Counted from the stretch's first letter, positions 10,302 through 23,621 are shown. The stretch: 64,000 bases of DNA from Polytrichum commune (GCA_950295325.1 OX485804.1:8742001-8806000); one strand, 5' to 3'. Numbers and translations: made by a program. Notes: generated by a model from the sequence alone, not told the origin.

Positions 10302-13300
10302 ATGGCGGGAGATGAGACTACTGCGATGAGGACGAAGGACGATGGTCACGGATTGAGGACGGGGCGGGGGAGGTTCAGCCAACAATGCAAGGCTCTGCTG
10401 ACGAAGAACTACCTTCTCTCGCGACGCAATTTGCGTGCTACAGGTATTCATTGATTGATCGATCAATCTCACGACGAAAACAAACGTATCTTATTTGTTT
10501 CATGAAATATCTGTGTCGACCGGCGGTGCGGTTCCGGACATCGTTACTATGGTGTCTGTTGTGACCAGTTGCTTTGGACCATTGTAAATTTAAAGAGCTC
10601 AAAGAGTTCACAGAAATGACACAAGCTAAACTGTTAAGGATCTAGACGAGGCAGTGGGTAGCTAGTCTTGAAAATGGATAAAGAGTTGTTTTGATCATAT
10701 GGAGTAGCCAATTGTTTCTGAGAATTTCTATCTACCTACACCATTCAGTTCTGGTATTGAATCGATTTCTGTCGAGATTAAAGGCTTGTTGATTCAGCGT
10801 GAGAATTCAAAATTTTGATGCAAATTTTTAAGGAAATTAATTAAAAAATGGGAGGCGATGACGATTCCCTCGTGTGTTGCAAGTTTTTATAACTCAGAGT
10901 CTGATCTAAGCTAAGGCAACCTAATGATGAGCGGATTTAAAGCAGAAAGCAAACTAGGATTCAATGTGCCCTTCCTGACTTCATTTTTGTGTCATTGTGA
11001 TATAATAGTCAGACCATGGCCCGATTTTAGGAAAATTCACGAGAAGCTAACGACAATGTTTGAACTCTCTCTATGTGACAGTGCTTCAACTGGCGTCATC
11101 TTTGTTTTTCATCTTTCTCATCTTTTGTGTCGAAAAATCTGTGAATGCACTCCAAAGTAGCACAACAAACTTCAAGAATTTATTTCAGCCAACGCCAACT
11201 CGTATACTTGGAATTCCTGATTGTACGAAAGGCTACTACATCAAATCAAATTGTTATGACTTCATCTGGATTGGGAATTCAACCATTCGACTTCCAACTC
11301 TGGTGGATAATATACGGCTGAATAACCCTGGTCGTCCAATTCCACCTGAGAAGGTAAGAATGCTTGTCCCATTAGAATAAGTAATTACAAACTTTATTGC
11401 GATGTCCTGAGGACCTAGGTAATGAAAATTCGTGAAATATGGTATCATGGCAAAATGACCTTTCTGATTTGTGTGTGCGGGTACACAGGTTTTGCACTTT
11501 GAGAATACCTCGGATGCAGATGCGTGGTTGCTGGCCAATCCCATGAGAGTCACGGGCAGTTTATATCTTGAAGATAGAGCACCATCTGTGATCGCTTACG
11601 GGATACAAACAAATTCTACCACAACAGCAGATCATGGAAGATACGAAGACCCGAATTTCACGTATCAAATCCCGTTGCAAGTAGCTGCAGAGCGTGAAAT
11701 AGCACGAATGGTGACAGGAGGTATTGGAATGTTGAACTCCTCACTCATTTTTGAGATCCCGTCGTGGTATGACATCTAAGGTTGTGGGTTGCACGATTTT
11801 ATATTTTCTAAAAATAATCCCCAGAGGCAAGCATGACCCTAAACCCTTCGCCATATTTGATCGAGACAGAGTTGTCTCTTGGATCACCAGAGACGCCAGA
11901 TATTATCAGGACTTGTGCTTGTTGGACAGGGCTCATAGATATGTTTGGAAAGCTTCTGCTAATATTGAAGGTTTTTTTTTATATCTGCAGACTCAAGTCT
12001 GGGATGGAATATTGCCTTCACTCAATTTGCACATCCAGCAATCACGGCAGTTTCAATAGTGGGAAGAGTAGGGCCTGCGTTTCTGCTAGCAGCAACTATG
12101 TTTGGTTTTGTCATCCAAATGACCAATCTGGTGGCGGAGAAAGAACTACGATTGAGACAGGTGTAGTCATCGGTCTTACCAGCCTGTGTTCTGTATAAAT
12201 GAATCTCTCCTGACCATTAGGGTGGTGTTTTGCATGTAAATATTCGTTCTTTCTAGTGATTGCACTCTGTTTTGTCAAAGTGTTCCCATATGAACAAGGC
12301 TTACTGAACAAAGTTCTAATTGTCTATCGCAGATGATGTCGACCATGGGACTTATCGATTCTGTGTACTGGATAACTTGGCTCGTGTGGGAGATTATGTT
12401 GGTGCTGGTGTCGTCCCTTCTTCTTGTTCTCTTTGGCATGATATTTCAATTCGACTTCTTCCTTCATAACAACTTCGGCATCCTATTCTTTGTATTCTTT
12501 TTGTTCCAGCTCAACATGGTACTCATCACTCCATTGTGACAGTGCCAAAATTTGTCCCTTGGTTGAATTTCAGTCAATCAAACCCTCTGACCCATATTGT
12601 TAATCCTCTATAAACATTATTGCATCTTAGGTCACATTACTGCTTCACTTGATCTTCTTTGCGACTCTGAATTAGAAGACTGGAAAGTGTGGCTGTGTTA
12701 GTGGCCCGACCATTATTGTGGAAACTGCTCATTTGTTGTCCTTTCTGAATGCAGATTACTCTCGCTTTCATGGTTTCGACATTTGTAAAGAAGTCTACTT
12801 CGGCCACAAATGTTGGGTTCTTCATCTTTATTATTGGATTTCTAACACAGGTGAATTTGCAGACATTCTGGCGTTGCCCTCCATTTCATACTTATCGAGG
12901 GGGTAGTCTTTTAACATATTTTGTTGTGCTTTGCGCTTGTTTGTCTACAATCATGAAAGAAGAACTTTCGCAAACATCATGAAAACATTGGATAATCAAG
13001 AGAGGGCCACCATATCAAATGGGGAAATTCTGAAGTTTTCTCTTGTGTGGCAGCTTGTTACTCTCTTTGGCTTCCCCTACGATAAGCAGTTTTCAAAGCC
13101 CCTCCGCAGTTTGTGGTCCTTGTTTCCACCAAATTTGTTTGCAGCTGCCATCAGTTATTTGGGGGAAGCCACATCAACCAAACAAGACCCAGGTATCCAG
13201 TGGAAGGATCGCTCGAGTTGTTCTTATCGGAATGACAACTGTGTATTGACAATGGTAATCACATTTATCCCAGGTCTTTGCATCATGAATTAATCTTCCA

Positions 13301-16300
13301 TAAGATGTGCTACCTTCTACATATATTTCAGTATTTCATACTTTATGAGAAGTTGAATTACGCAACTCTGATATTATACTGAGATCGAGTTTCTATATGG
13401 ATAAAAGGTTGTAAGAAGTTGATGGACTCTTTGGTTGCATGTAGAACGACATTTACTTTTGGTTCATCGCCCTCTTCTTTATCTGGTTTATACTGGCAAT
13501 CTACTTCGACAACATATTCCCAGACGTCAATGGTGTGCGCAAGCCCTGCTTCTATTTCCTATACCCATCGTATTGGCTTGGAAGAGGGGTGGAAACTTTT
13601 GAAGGTAAGCTCAACCTCAGGCGATTGGTATGTGCTGATTCTTTTTCGTCGTCTCAGCTTCTATAGTGTGGTGGTTCAAACCATGTCGTTTGGATATTAT
13701 GTGTAAGATCCTATAGGGACATTTTATATCGATCTGATGACGTTTTTGTAAGCATCATGAGCAAGTTCTATACGGTAGAACTCGAAATTCACTGGTTTAC
13801 ATGCTTATTCCTTCCCAGGTGGCCGTTGCTTCAGCTGCTCCGGCTCTTTGCCCCCTCCTCCTGAGGCTGGAGAATCTGATGACCCAGACGTGTTGACTGA
13901 AGCAGCTCTTGTGAAAGAGCAGAAGGACAATGCGTACAAGGTATAACTTGGCATTTTTACAGCTTAGAGTTCATTCATCTATCCCCTTTAGCAATCACAG
14001 GTCGATATTGAGAATTTCTATCGATATCGACCGGCTGGAAGAATTTCTGTATGCAGAATGAAAAGTGGGGATTAGTTTGCGTTGCACTTCCATGTTTGAA
14101 AATAAGATACTGACGTAGAGGTTTTGGTTGCAGGACCCAAATATTGCGGTGCATGTGCAAGGATTGGTGAAGACCTATCCTGGCTCGAGTAAATGTGTCG
14201 GGTGCAAGATAAAGTCTTTGAAGCCGTTTCACGCTATACAGGTTTGTCTTTATTGTCATTGCAAGCTTTCTTAGAAGCTCTGATAAGTGGGAATGTCACG
14301 AACACCAATTATAGAACATGGGACGTAGCTAATATCTGAATCCACAAAGAATTCTTACTATGCGTTTTGTTGTTTTATATGTTCGGTCATCTAAATCCAC
14401 AAGTCTGTTGACGTCACTAGTGATTTATCGCAGGGCTCATGGTTCAACATAGAGAAGGACAAGCTCTTCTGCTTGTTGGGGCCCAATGGTGCAGGAAAAA
14501 CGACAACAATCAATTGTCTCACTGGCATCATCCCAACAACTTCTGGTGATGGTATGTATATCCTTATATCCTACTTCTATATCCTTTGTTTTTTATGAGA
14601 AATAGAAGTCACAATAAACTTCATGAGTTTATATTCTTATTGATTCTCTCAAATTGCAAATAGGTCTCTCAAATCATGCAACTGGATGGATTAGGTGCTT
14701 TAAAACTCATACAAGTAGTTAGATGTTGTCAAATTCAAGGTTAATCCTTTCCAACTGTTCGACTGGAGCACCGTCAGTGATGTGGACATTGTGTGCAGCA
14801 CTGGTGTATGGAAATTCAATAAGAAGCACTGCAGGTATTGAAAACATCCGAAGGCAGATGGGTGTTTGCCCTCAGGTGCGTGCTATTCCAAAGTACTGAG
14901 CTCATGCCTCACTTTCTGGATAATCAAGCTTACCACAATGGGAGCGTCAGTCAAGAAGCAAATTCTGTTGATTCTAGCTGCTCCATCCTCTAACAAGTTT
15001 TGTGTCTCACAGTTTGATGTGCTTTGGGAACCATTGACGGCTCGTGAACACCTCCATCTATTCGGGGCCTTAAAAGGCTTGCACCCCACAGTTCTTAAAG
15101 CAGTAAGTTCCAGATTGCAAGCATCCTTTTAAAGCCTGTACTAATAATGTGGATTTTTTTTACATCACCACTGTGGGTAGCTGTGAGGAGAATATCTGCT
15201 CTTGAATAAAAGAAGTATCTTTTACATGAATTTCTGGACTTTGTAGAGGTTGTTGAGAAGTAGCACTTTGCAAGCCTGGTTTACACGTGTTTATATCTAT
15301 GGTCAATGAATTATGTTTATTCAATTTGGGATATTTTGAAATCGATCTATACGGCTCATGGAATCTTATTAACAGGAGACCGAGGCCCTTTTAGAACAAG
15401 TGAAATTGGCGGACTCTGGGAATGTGAGAGCCGGAAGCTACAGTGGAGGCATGAAGCGTCGTCTCAGTGTTGCAATGGCTCTTATTGGAGACCCCAAAAT
15501 CGTCTACCTTGATGAGCCGGTAAGTGTCCAAATTATTAAGGGAGGAAAAGCACATTGTTTACCTTTCATTACGTCACAACCTCCTATCACAGAAATCAAA
15601 GCAAACCCACATGCATTGGCGAATTCATAATCCACAATGGAATATCAGGGATATTCTTCCTTTTTTTTTTGCATGTTCCGAGACAAGAACATTATAATGT
15701 TCTCTTCCTTGCTACATTTTTCTCCGTCAAATGTTCTTGAATCCTTCTACTAACTTAGAGCAATATTGCATTTCTGTTGAAGTGCCTGCTATGCAATTGT
15801 TTTATGGCAACTCATGTATGCAAGTTGTGATGCAGACAACTGGAATGGATCCAGTCACTCGGAGGCATGTGTGGGATATCATTGAAGCATCCAAGAGGGG
15901 GCGTGCAATAGTCCTGACCACTCATTCTATGGAAGAGGCTGATATTCTGGGTGACCGTGTTGCAATTATGGCTCGAGGTAAGCTCCGTTGTATCGGGACA
16001 CCAATTCACTTGAAAACTCGGTTTGGTGCTGGTTACCTTGTAAACGTCAGCGTACGGGCGGAAGATGGTGTCCTTCAAGCTGGAGAAGAGGCTAGGGAAG
16101 AATTACGAAGACAGAAAGTGAAGCATTTTTTCGCTGAGGTATGCAGCTTCGTGAATTTGCTAGGGTCGTTACAGTTACGAGCTTCAAACATGCAACGTAA
16201 TCATTTGTATCATTTGTATCCCATTAATATCTGACACAAAATGTATAGGCAGCCCTCTCCTGCAGGTCCTCAGATACAGGTCTCCATTTTGTGGCTTGTT

Positions 16301-17542
16301 AGTGGCAAACCTCCCCTTTCCTGCATCACGTGCATTTCTTGCTAGAAGCAGGAAGAACACCTGTATTGTTTACTGGCCAATAATGGCAATTTATGTTTTA
16401 ATTGTGCTTTTTGCAGCAATTGGAGATAATTCCAACTGATGAGAACAAGGCATACATCACATTCGTCGTTCCGAGGGATAAAGAACCACAGCTGCCGGTA
16501 TTTCTTTGCCCTTAGATCTCCTTAAGAATATTATTGCAGCACCTCGCGTTGTGCAGGGGTTGTTAATCATATCTGATGCTCTGTTGCAGGTTATTGTTAA
16601 GGTTTTTGATTTTCATTTACCCATTGCATCCTAACTTTTCTAGGCAACTTAAAAACCGTTGCTCTTGACAAATTAGCTGGATCGATGTTTTTCCCAGTTT
16701 ACAATGTCAAGCTATCTAGGCAGCTTCTGTTTCAGGCCTGCCTGAAGGATGTTTTGGACTTTTAGAACCTGAGGTATGAAGGAATAAGAATGAGCCCTGG
16801 AGGTGGAGGATTCTCAATTTTGAATTGGTTGAAATGCAGGGCTTCTTCAAGCTGTTGGAAGAAAGGAAAGCTGAACTTGGAGTATCGGACTTGCAACTGG
16901 GACTAACGACTTTGGAGGAGGTCTTCTTGACCATTTCAAGGCAGGCGGATCTTGAAAATGCCGCTGCCGAAGGTCGCTTTGAGAAATTGACCGTGAATGG
17001 TGTAACCTTGGAAGTAAGAAGTTCACCCTTTTGGAATCTGCCTCACCATGCTTGATCACTTGCTGTCTATCACACTCATTCAGTATATATCAAAATCTAC
17101 CCTAGCATAATCTGTCATTCTTGAGACTTATCCTAGAGCATAATTTAGTCGTTTCCCCCAAAGGCAGATTCGGCAATGCCAGAATCCACCTTGCACATAC
17201 CCGAAATCCGATACTCGCCTGCTCTCTAGTACAGAACATGGTTTCTTCATGATGTCGTTAACCAAGATTTTGTGTGTGCCTTGACAGGTGCCAATTGGAG
17301 CCCAGCAAGTAAGGATTCCCAACACAATATCGCCTGAGAATCCCCATGGTTTGATGGTGGAAGTGTTTTGGCAACAAGACGATGTGGGTGCCTTGCGCAT
17401 AGCAAGACATACGGATCCAATGCCTGCACCAGAAACTCTGGATTCTGACCCCGGTCAAGCATGGAGGTCAACTTCCTTGAATCAGAGAAGCCAGAGAAAC
17501 TCCTCCGATGTGCTTCCTGGGAGGTCAGTCATAACTGTGTGA
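10302..17542 (+). CDS. ABC transporter, subfamily A, half-size (plant ABCA2/ABCA7 type), 18 exons
   Basis: Integral membrane transporter, one transmembrane domain plus one nucleotide-binding domain; the plant family moves lipids or related substrates using ATP. Exons: 10302-10443, 11082-11353, 11489-11720, 11991-12160, 12333-12518, 12755-12850, 13054-13254, 13445-13604, 13819-13940, 14134-14241, 14434-14551, 14799-14875, 15013-15102, 15376-15519, 15836-16138, 16417-16497, 16840-17013, 17288-17542. Every junction is GT-AG and phases agree, giving 976 residues without a break, close to the ~980 of Arabidopsis ABCA2. Visible parts: first membrane segment about 48-66, further segments in exons 4-8, Walker [10 protein letters not shown] about 579-587, Q-loop Q628, signature YSGGM 680-684, Walker B IVYLDEP 700-706, switch H736. 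The first ATG precedes a conserved RNLRAT segment. An alternative last junction (donor 17523, acceptor 17685, stop 17713-17715) would give 980 residues. The gene looks functional. Substrate is not predictable. Confidence 0.93.
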
Positions 17543-17756
17543 TAGTGTCTCTACATATTGCAAACTTGGGTTCCATTGAGGTGTGTTGCTGCATTTTACC
17601 GCCCTTCAAATCCTGGCCTTGTTCTACCTGTGTTAATTCCTGGGCTTTACATAGATGATTTTTTTCTTCCTTTGCACGGAGCAGGATATTCCAGGTACGC
17701 CCTGGGGCATTCTGAGGACATCCGGTGCATGCACCGTGAGCTTTGCATCTAGTGTA

Positions 17757-18078
17757 CCAAGTACACTAAATATGATATTTAGTGTTTGATACACTAAATA
17801 CAAACCCATACACTAAATATCACTAGCCCTATGAAAGTAAGTAACATCAAATGTAAACTCAAACACTAAATATCAACTATGGTAATATGTGGAAGTTACA
17901 TGCACGAATTTGGTGTTAGTAAGGATATGAAAAAAAAAAATGATAAAAGGAGAAGGGAGGTGGCAATAAGGAAGGTGGCGGCGCATTTATGTGTAACACT
18001 AATTATCAAAGAATTGAGAATTCATGTTGAGCAGGAAAGGGTGGTAACAACACTAATATCATATTTAGTGTAGTGGTA
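17757..18078 (+). mobile_element. Palindrome-ended repeat inserted at the ABCA 3' end, copy 2
   Basis: Same family as 5795-6005, opposite orientation. It begins with ACACTAAATATGATATTTAG and ends with a reversed version (ATATCATATTTAGTGTAG), so the ends are inverted repeats containing TTTAGTGT words. It starts about 40 bp after the alternative ABCA stop codon and may have displaced the original 3' end of that gene. No coding capacity. Confidence 0.7.
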
Positions 18079-18083
18079 GCCTG

Positions 18084-18344
18084 TTGATAGGCGGGAGCTT
18101 GATAGGGGAAACGAGCCTGGTTTATAAGAGGGGGAAAGCCCTTTAGGTCGGCCTTTACAAAATCTTCATAGCTGCCCCTTGGGTTCCGCCCTTCGGAAAG
18201 AGCTACAATTTCTTGTAAAGCCCTCCCCTCAGGGCTCTCTATGGAGAGTGCATCATGCAATGTACTGCACCGTCTTGAGTAATTTCCCCATGTAAGAATC
18301 GTCTTAGGAGTTACATATATGATAAGACATTCAAGCTGGTGCAT
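18084..18344 (-). other. Unidentified open frame, more GC-rich than its surroundings
   Basis: The longest frame here runs on the - strand from an ATG at about 18344 to 18006. Its first 87 codons, upstream of the 17757-18078 repeat, have a balanced composition (contains SEGRNPRGSYEDFVKADL) unlike the AT-rich neighbours. It then continues into the repeat. I recognise no family. It could be a fragment of a coding gene cut by the repeat, or chance. Confidence 0.3.
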
Positions 18345-20850
18345 AATCCTTTAGGATAGAGCATGCTAGAAGCAACACCCATCCAAACCAACATCCTAAA
18401 ATCTTGCACAACCACGTACATGTTCATTTTGAGAATGTACACCACCTTAACATCAGATTCTCATGTTATTTTTTGGTCAAATCGTAACAAAACTTGAAAC
18501 CCCTATATCTTTTGCATATTTGAAGTTCAACGAGGCATGATTTGGTGGGTTGGAATCCCCTTCCAATTGCTAATGTGAAACATCTAATTCTTTCTCATTT
18601 TGATAATAGTAGACACACTTAGTGCTTAGTTTGATAGGTTTATCCCCATATTCCTTGCATTTGATTTGTGAGTCCTTTTGTAATCTCGACTTCCCCTTGC
18701 AACATGCTTCCAACGTATTGTGGTAGGACCTTGTTTTTGATTTAGAAACTTCAGAGTATGACACAAACTTTCTTACACTCACCTACTTCAATGTGCAGCT
18801 GACCAGATGAAGATCAGATTTTTGCTACTCCTCTTCAACATCCATTAGGATAAATTCTAGAATCGAGTTTGTATCAACCCCTTCTTAAAATAGGTTTATG
18901 AAGGTGTCCTCCCCTTGAAAAAATTGTGTTGACTATTAATGGCCATTGAGTTCTATGAATTAGACAGATGGTTCTCACCCACTTTTAGAATCTTGAACGT
19001 GAGATTAGTTAACTTATTCATACCTCAGTATACATCATATGAGTCATGTTGGCCCTGGCTTGAGAGGTAAAATCACCTTCATGTAGAATGTTTTGTGGCA
19101 CCCACGTAAGTTGAATATGAAATATGTTGGGAACCAAGCCTTATGCTTGGATCTTTATGTTCTTAGCTAATTTGACCTAGAATTAGCGTGAGAACTTGGT
19201 GAGATCAAGTTGGCATGGAACAACCACAAACCTATAAGCACCAAGTGCACGTTCCTCTTTTCCAAAAAAAAATTACAATCATGAATACATATGAGACACT
19301 AGGATTGTGAACTTTCAAACTTTGTACATTACAAAAGCTTTACAATTTCAATACAATATTGTGACCACTACAAGCTTGAATTACCCAACCATTGGAGAGA
19401 GACCAAAAAGATCCTCCTCCTTGGAGCTTTATCTTTCTTTAATTGTAGTATCTAAGAGATACTTTTAGAAGCTTCAAGTCTTATTATATGTAGATTAAAG
19501 ATTTTTTTTATCTGCATACATAGATTATTTCACCATATGAACATTTCTATTATAAATCTTCTATCTTTTGGCTCAATCACAATCTTTTAGTTGGAATTGT
19601 CTCATCCTAACTTGATGTGTTTATTTATTCTTTTAGTTGGAATCATCTAATTCCAACTAGATTCATTTATTCATTGAGAATTGTCTATTTTCAACTAGGA
19701 GTTGCCGGCTATTACTTATTGATAATTTCATAATGTTAGTTAATTTTATACATATTAATTGGATAATCATATTAATTAATTATATAACCAGAGAATTGGA
19801 TAATTAAATGCATGTGATTTTAGGTAGGTGGTATTTTGTAGATTAATATATAATTATATAATTTTAAGATAATCATATAGTGATTATATTATTATAATAT
19901 ATTCAAACATAGTATAAGTTTAGTTAGGATTTATTTTGAAAAATTAGAATTTTCTATATAATCCATTTCATCTACAAATTTATAAGTATAAGCCTAAGTA
20001 TTTGTAATAAGAGCATTGATCGTTAATGTCACTAATTTTATTTGTTTTGCGCAAGAGTTAATACTAATTGTAAACAACCCATGCGGTGTCACTAACACTA
20101 AATGTCAAACCAACATTTTTGGGCATTATACTCACAATGTTGCAATTACTGGCACTTGCTAAAATGATTTTCAATCCAAATTTCTATCATCCATGACAAC
20201 ATTTCATTACTTAACCATATACCACTCAACTATAGGTGTATAGTATGTAACTTTTTTTATCAGATGCTCAATTAATCATATTTTTGTACATATTAATTAT
20301 TTTATAATCATAATAGGTTATAATCATAAATAGGTTATTCATTAGGTTATAATCAAAATTAGTAATTATGTACATATTAATTAAATAATCAGATAATATG
20401 GAAATCAGATAATTAATAGTTAGTACAACGGAGAACTACTAAATAGCAAATCAACAAATACCTAAAACATGCCGGGAATTTTCTTGAAAGAGAAGAGTGA
20501 CTTGGGGAACACGGGCACAAGTGGTGCATGGTTGTTGTCAACTCGATGTGATTTATTTATCTCCAACTTACTAGCTACCAATTCAAGTTGTCTTTAGTGA
20601 GTACATTGCATAAAGAGCTTTGTCTTACTTGGATAGCAGACTCCCTACATATTTTAACGAAATGCAAGGAGTTTTGCTCTCCCTGAAGAAAAAAAATCAT
20701 CCGACAAATGCAGGTAGCAACTTGAATGGGCCACTTCCCTACATCTGCATCGCAGATGTACAAGTGCAGATGCAGGGTGAATGACCTTGCCCTAAGTATG
20801 GTTAGCCTTTCTATCTTGTATAACCAAACATTAAATCTCTTAAGCTAGGT
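18345..20850. other. AT-rich intergenic region
   Basis: Very AT-rich, especially 19480-20430, with repeated TACATATTAATT and GATAATTA words. It includes a copy of the dispersed repeat at about 20070-20220 and a small GCAGATG palindrome cluster near 20740-20775. No gene recognised. Confidence 0.6.
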
Positions 20851-20859
20851 ATATCACAA

Positions 20860-21345
20860 TCTCCCCCTTTTAAAATATGTCATCGTCCTCAATGACAAAG
20901 GTTGGAAAGTATCCTCTAAAGTCAACCTCTCACTCCCAAGAGGCTTCAACTTGCAGGTAGTCTCTCCATTCCACCAAGAATCTCTGAAGTGATCAATTTT
21001 GTAGACGTTGTGTATACACAATATGTTTGATTTTTTTCAAGTTTTCTTAACATTAATCCGTGGGGAGCTACTTAAGGAAGCTCATGCAACACATGATTAA
21101 GATCCGATACATATTTTCTCAATAAGCTCACATGAAATACATTATGCATCTTCCAGTCGTCTGGCAATCTCAACTCATAAGCAATTGGTCCAATCTCTTA
21201 ACATTGGGAGACAATATCTTTGACTTCTCCATATTCAATCTAGACCTTTGAGGTGTGGCCTTCGAAAAAACTTTATCACCTAATGTAGACATGCCAATGA
21301 CCACACATGCATGATTCAAAATCTTCCCAACAAAAATCTAGAAAC
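20860..21345 (-). mobile_element. Ty3/gypsy-type retroelement fossil (3' pol and chromodomain part)
   Basis: On the - strand, fragments read like the end of a Ty3-type integrase region (PDDWKMHNVFHVSLLRKYV) followed by a chromodomain-like piece (RFLVEWRDY). Such a layout belongs to plant chromoviruses. Only this short part is present, it is clearly broken, and no long terminal repeats were found next to it. It looks old. Confidence 0.75.
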
Positions 21346-21757
21346 TTTCAATCTCTCAAATTTTGTGAGACTATAATATGTGAGATTGGGATTTACCTCG
21401 AAAAAACCACATTCAAAACTTTTTGACACAAAACTTTTTATCGCATGTTAAAGAGAGAGGGTTATAATTTTATGTGATAACTAGTCTCAGCCCTTCACCG
21501 CACAGTGTGCGGTATCTGTCTGGTATCTGTTCGGTAGCGTTCCCGGCACGTTCCCAATGCAAATTCTCGTTGTTCCCACGACGACAACGTTGGATGATAC
21601 CCGTTCAAAGAGGATGTTTTCCGTTAGGTCGTCTCTCCAAGTGTGTCCGTTAGATCGTCTCTCCCAGTGTAGGTTTGAGTCTGTGTGTGCTTGGGGCCAC
21701 GGCGACACTCGCTTCTCCCACACCTTCGCAACCTCTGCATGCTTTGTCTGAGTGCAG

Positions 21758-21861
21758 CCATAGCCATGGAGCAAACCGACAAGGCCGTCGAGAGCCTGTG
21801 CAAGATTGGCGCGCAGATGAAGGAGCGCGACGTTGTGGAATGGTTCATTCCGCTTGTCAAG
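21758..21861 (+). pseudogene. Internal exon fragment of PP2A 65-kDa regulatory subunit A
   Basis: The frame reads DKAVESLCKIGAQMKERD then VVEWFIPLVK. This is the conserved HEAT-repeat segment of plant PP2A scaffold subunit A (family sequence around AVESLCKIGSQM and FIPLVK). It is bounded by a plausible AG acceptor (21756-21757) and GT donor (21862) like a normal internal exon, and the family's preceding and following exons are absent. It is therefore a captured or leftover genomic fragment rather than a gene. The in-frame ATG at 21766 replaces residues that are not the family's start. Confidence 0.8.
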
Positions 21862-22042
21862 GTCCGTCGGCAGGGGTTTTTGCTCGTCTTTCTGTGGCTT
21901 ATTTGTTTCGGCATTTTGATTAGGGTTTCCGTTCTTGAGAGATGAGTGCGGAAGGTTCGGTTCGGAGGAGAAAGTCGTGGTTTTTAGGGAGTTTTTAGGT
22001 TTTAGGTTGTTGATATGTGTTCAAGGGTTTTGATGTGATCTT

Positions 22043-23430
22043 AATTTTGGATCCATGGATGGTGATCCTACTGCAGCAATGCGCTATACAGAGTGTCGCC
22101 TTCAAGTAAGACATAGCGTCTCATTTCACATGGTGTTAATATTGTTTTTTGGTCTTTAGAAACTCCTCAAATATTAAAGGAGTGTGTTTGTGTGCATGAA
22201 GTTGGTGTCTGGAATCAAATTGTGACCATTTTTAGACTAGTGTAACTACTTCACTGTTTTTAAGGATATTTGTTATTGAGGATATCGCTCAAGTTTTTTT
22301 CTTTGGTTTAGAGGTGCTGACACTACCGTTGGCAATAATCTCCTTCAGGCACTCTCTGAAGCCATGCTGCTAGCAAACCTAGAACTTGACACGGTATGTG
22401 ATGAGTCACTTCCAATGGTTTTTGAGAGTAGTCTTCTGCTTTTGTAGATCTGCTTGAACTGGAAATATTTACAAGATGTGTTGTTTGGTAGGCTGAAATT
22501 TTCTTGTCCTTCATAGCGTTTTGGTAATTTTTGCATAATTTTGTCAAGAGTCTAGTGTTCTTTTGGGGTTATAACACCCCTGAGCTGTAGTTTTTGATTT
22601 ATATATTACATGACTTATATGTATCTACTATGTATAACAGGGTTCTGGTTTCTTAATAGCTCTTAGTCTGTGTTAAGACATTGTAGTGTCATGTAGTTTA
22701 AACAAATTTATTTATGACTTGAAAGAGGTCCTTTTAGGTGTCCTTTGTGAGTCTGGAGGAGCCTGGCCTGATGTCTTCCTGACATCCAAGTTGATATGTT
22801 GTGAGCAGGTGGACTTCAGTCCTAATTTTGATGGTTCACAAGATGAACATGTAGTCTTACCAGCCCGTCTACCAAATGTTCTTCTCAACGGTGCTTCTGG
22901 AATTGCGGTCATCACTTCTATCTCAACTCCAATCTACATCTTGAAGTGACAATCTGTGTGATTTGTAATTGCTAATTCTCTGATTATGAGTGTAGGCTTG
23001 GGTGAAGCCTTTTTCAACTCTGTTTATCCCTGTTGTATCTCTTGTGTTTATGTTTGCATGTTGTTTCTGCAGAGATCGTAGATAAGTACCCCTCTACTGG
23101 TTCATGTGTATGTGCTTCATTTAGGCTCTGTATGGATGGGGAAAACTTGTAGGTTGAGTTAGTGGAGAGTTCTTTCCTAGTTATTGCTAAAGCTTCAAAG
23201 TGGAGGTGAATCTATCATTATGACACTATATATGCCCACTTAGCACATCCAGGTCAGATTGTGTTTTTTATTACCCAGACCCGAAAAAAATAGTGTGGTG
23301 CAAAATTTTATGAGATGGAACAATCTGGATATGTCTTATGCGTGGCAGGATTCTAGAGGCATATCGGACTGGGCATGGACAATTGACAGTCAAAGGCAAA
23401 GTCTCTATTGAGCAGTTGGATAAAAGAAGT
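22043..23430 (+). pseudogene. Exon fragments of plant organellar DNA gyrase subunit A with retained introns
   Basis: Four pieces in family order, same strand. Piece 1 (22043-22105) reads [20 protein letters not shown]. Piece 2 (22349-22393) reads ALSEAMLLANLELDT. Piece 3 (22809-22913) starts [14 protein letters not shown] and continues [18 protein letters not shown]. Piece 4 (about 23341-23430) reads ILEAYRTGHGQLTVKGK. The first three join through good GT-AG introns exactly where the protein is continuous. The catalytic-tyrosine-bearing exon, the N-terminus, the segment between pieces 3 and 4, and the C-terminal beta-propeller are missing. Normal GyrA is about 800-950 residues; here about 100 are represented. 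So this is a gene fragment with introns kept, which means DNA-level copying rather than retroposition. Confidence 0.85.
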
Positions 23431-23480
23431 GCTCGTTCATCTCTAATAATATTTGGACATACACATGTTATTCTCTAACA

Positions 23481-23600
23481 GGTCAGAGGCAAAAGATCTA
23501 CTCGGAGATGACTAGGTTCAATGACAACGACGTATTGTCCAGCAACATGCAAATACGTATCAGCGTGCCGCATGGGGCAAGGTGACCAGTTTGAAGCCTG
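23481..23600 (+). other. Possible further coding fragment downstream of the gyrase pieces
   Basis: Near 23530-23601 one frame reads QQHANTYQRAAWGKVTSLKP and then stops. Its composition is balanced, unlike the AT-rich flanks, but I do not recognise a family. It may belong to the same captured block or mark its junction with the transposase. Confidence 0.25.
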
Positions 23601-23621
23601 AAGCAGCAGCCTAAAGGTATG

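Noticed and set aside
9952-10472. Minus-strand frames over the ABCA leader and exon 1
   Set aside because: Antisense to the triplicated leader and to coding exon 1; no splice partners or motifs.
21766-21945. Short protein-coding gene starting at ATG 21766
   Set aside because: The frame is an internal PP2A-A exon that reads into intron sequence after 21861; the ATG does not correspond to the family's start.
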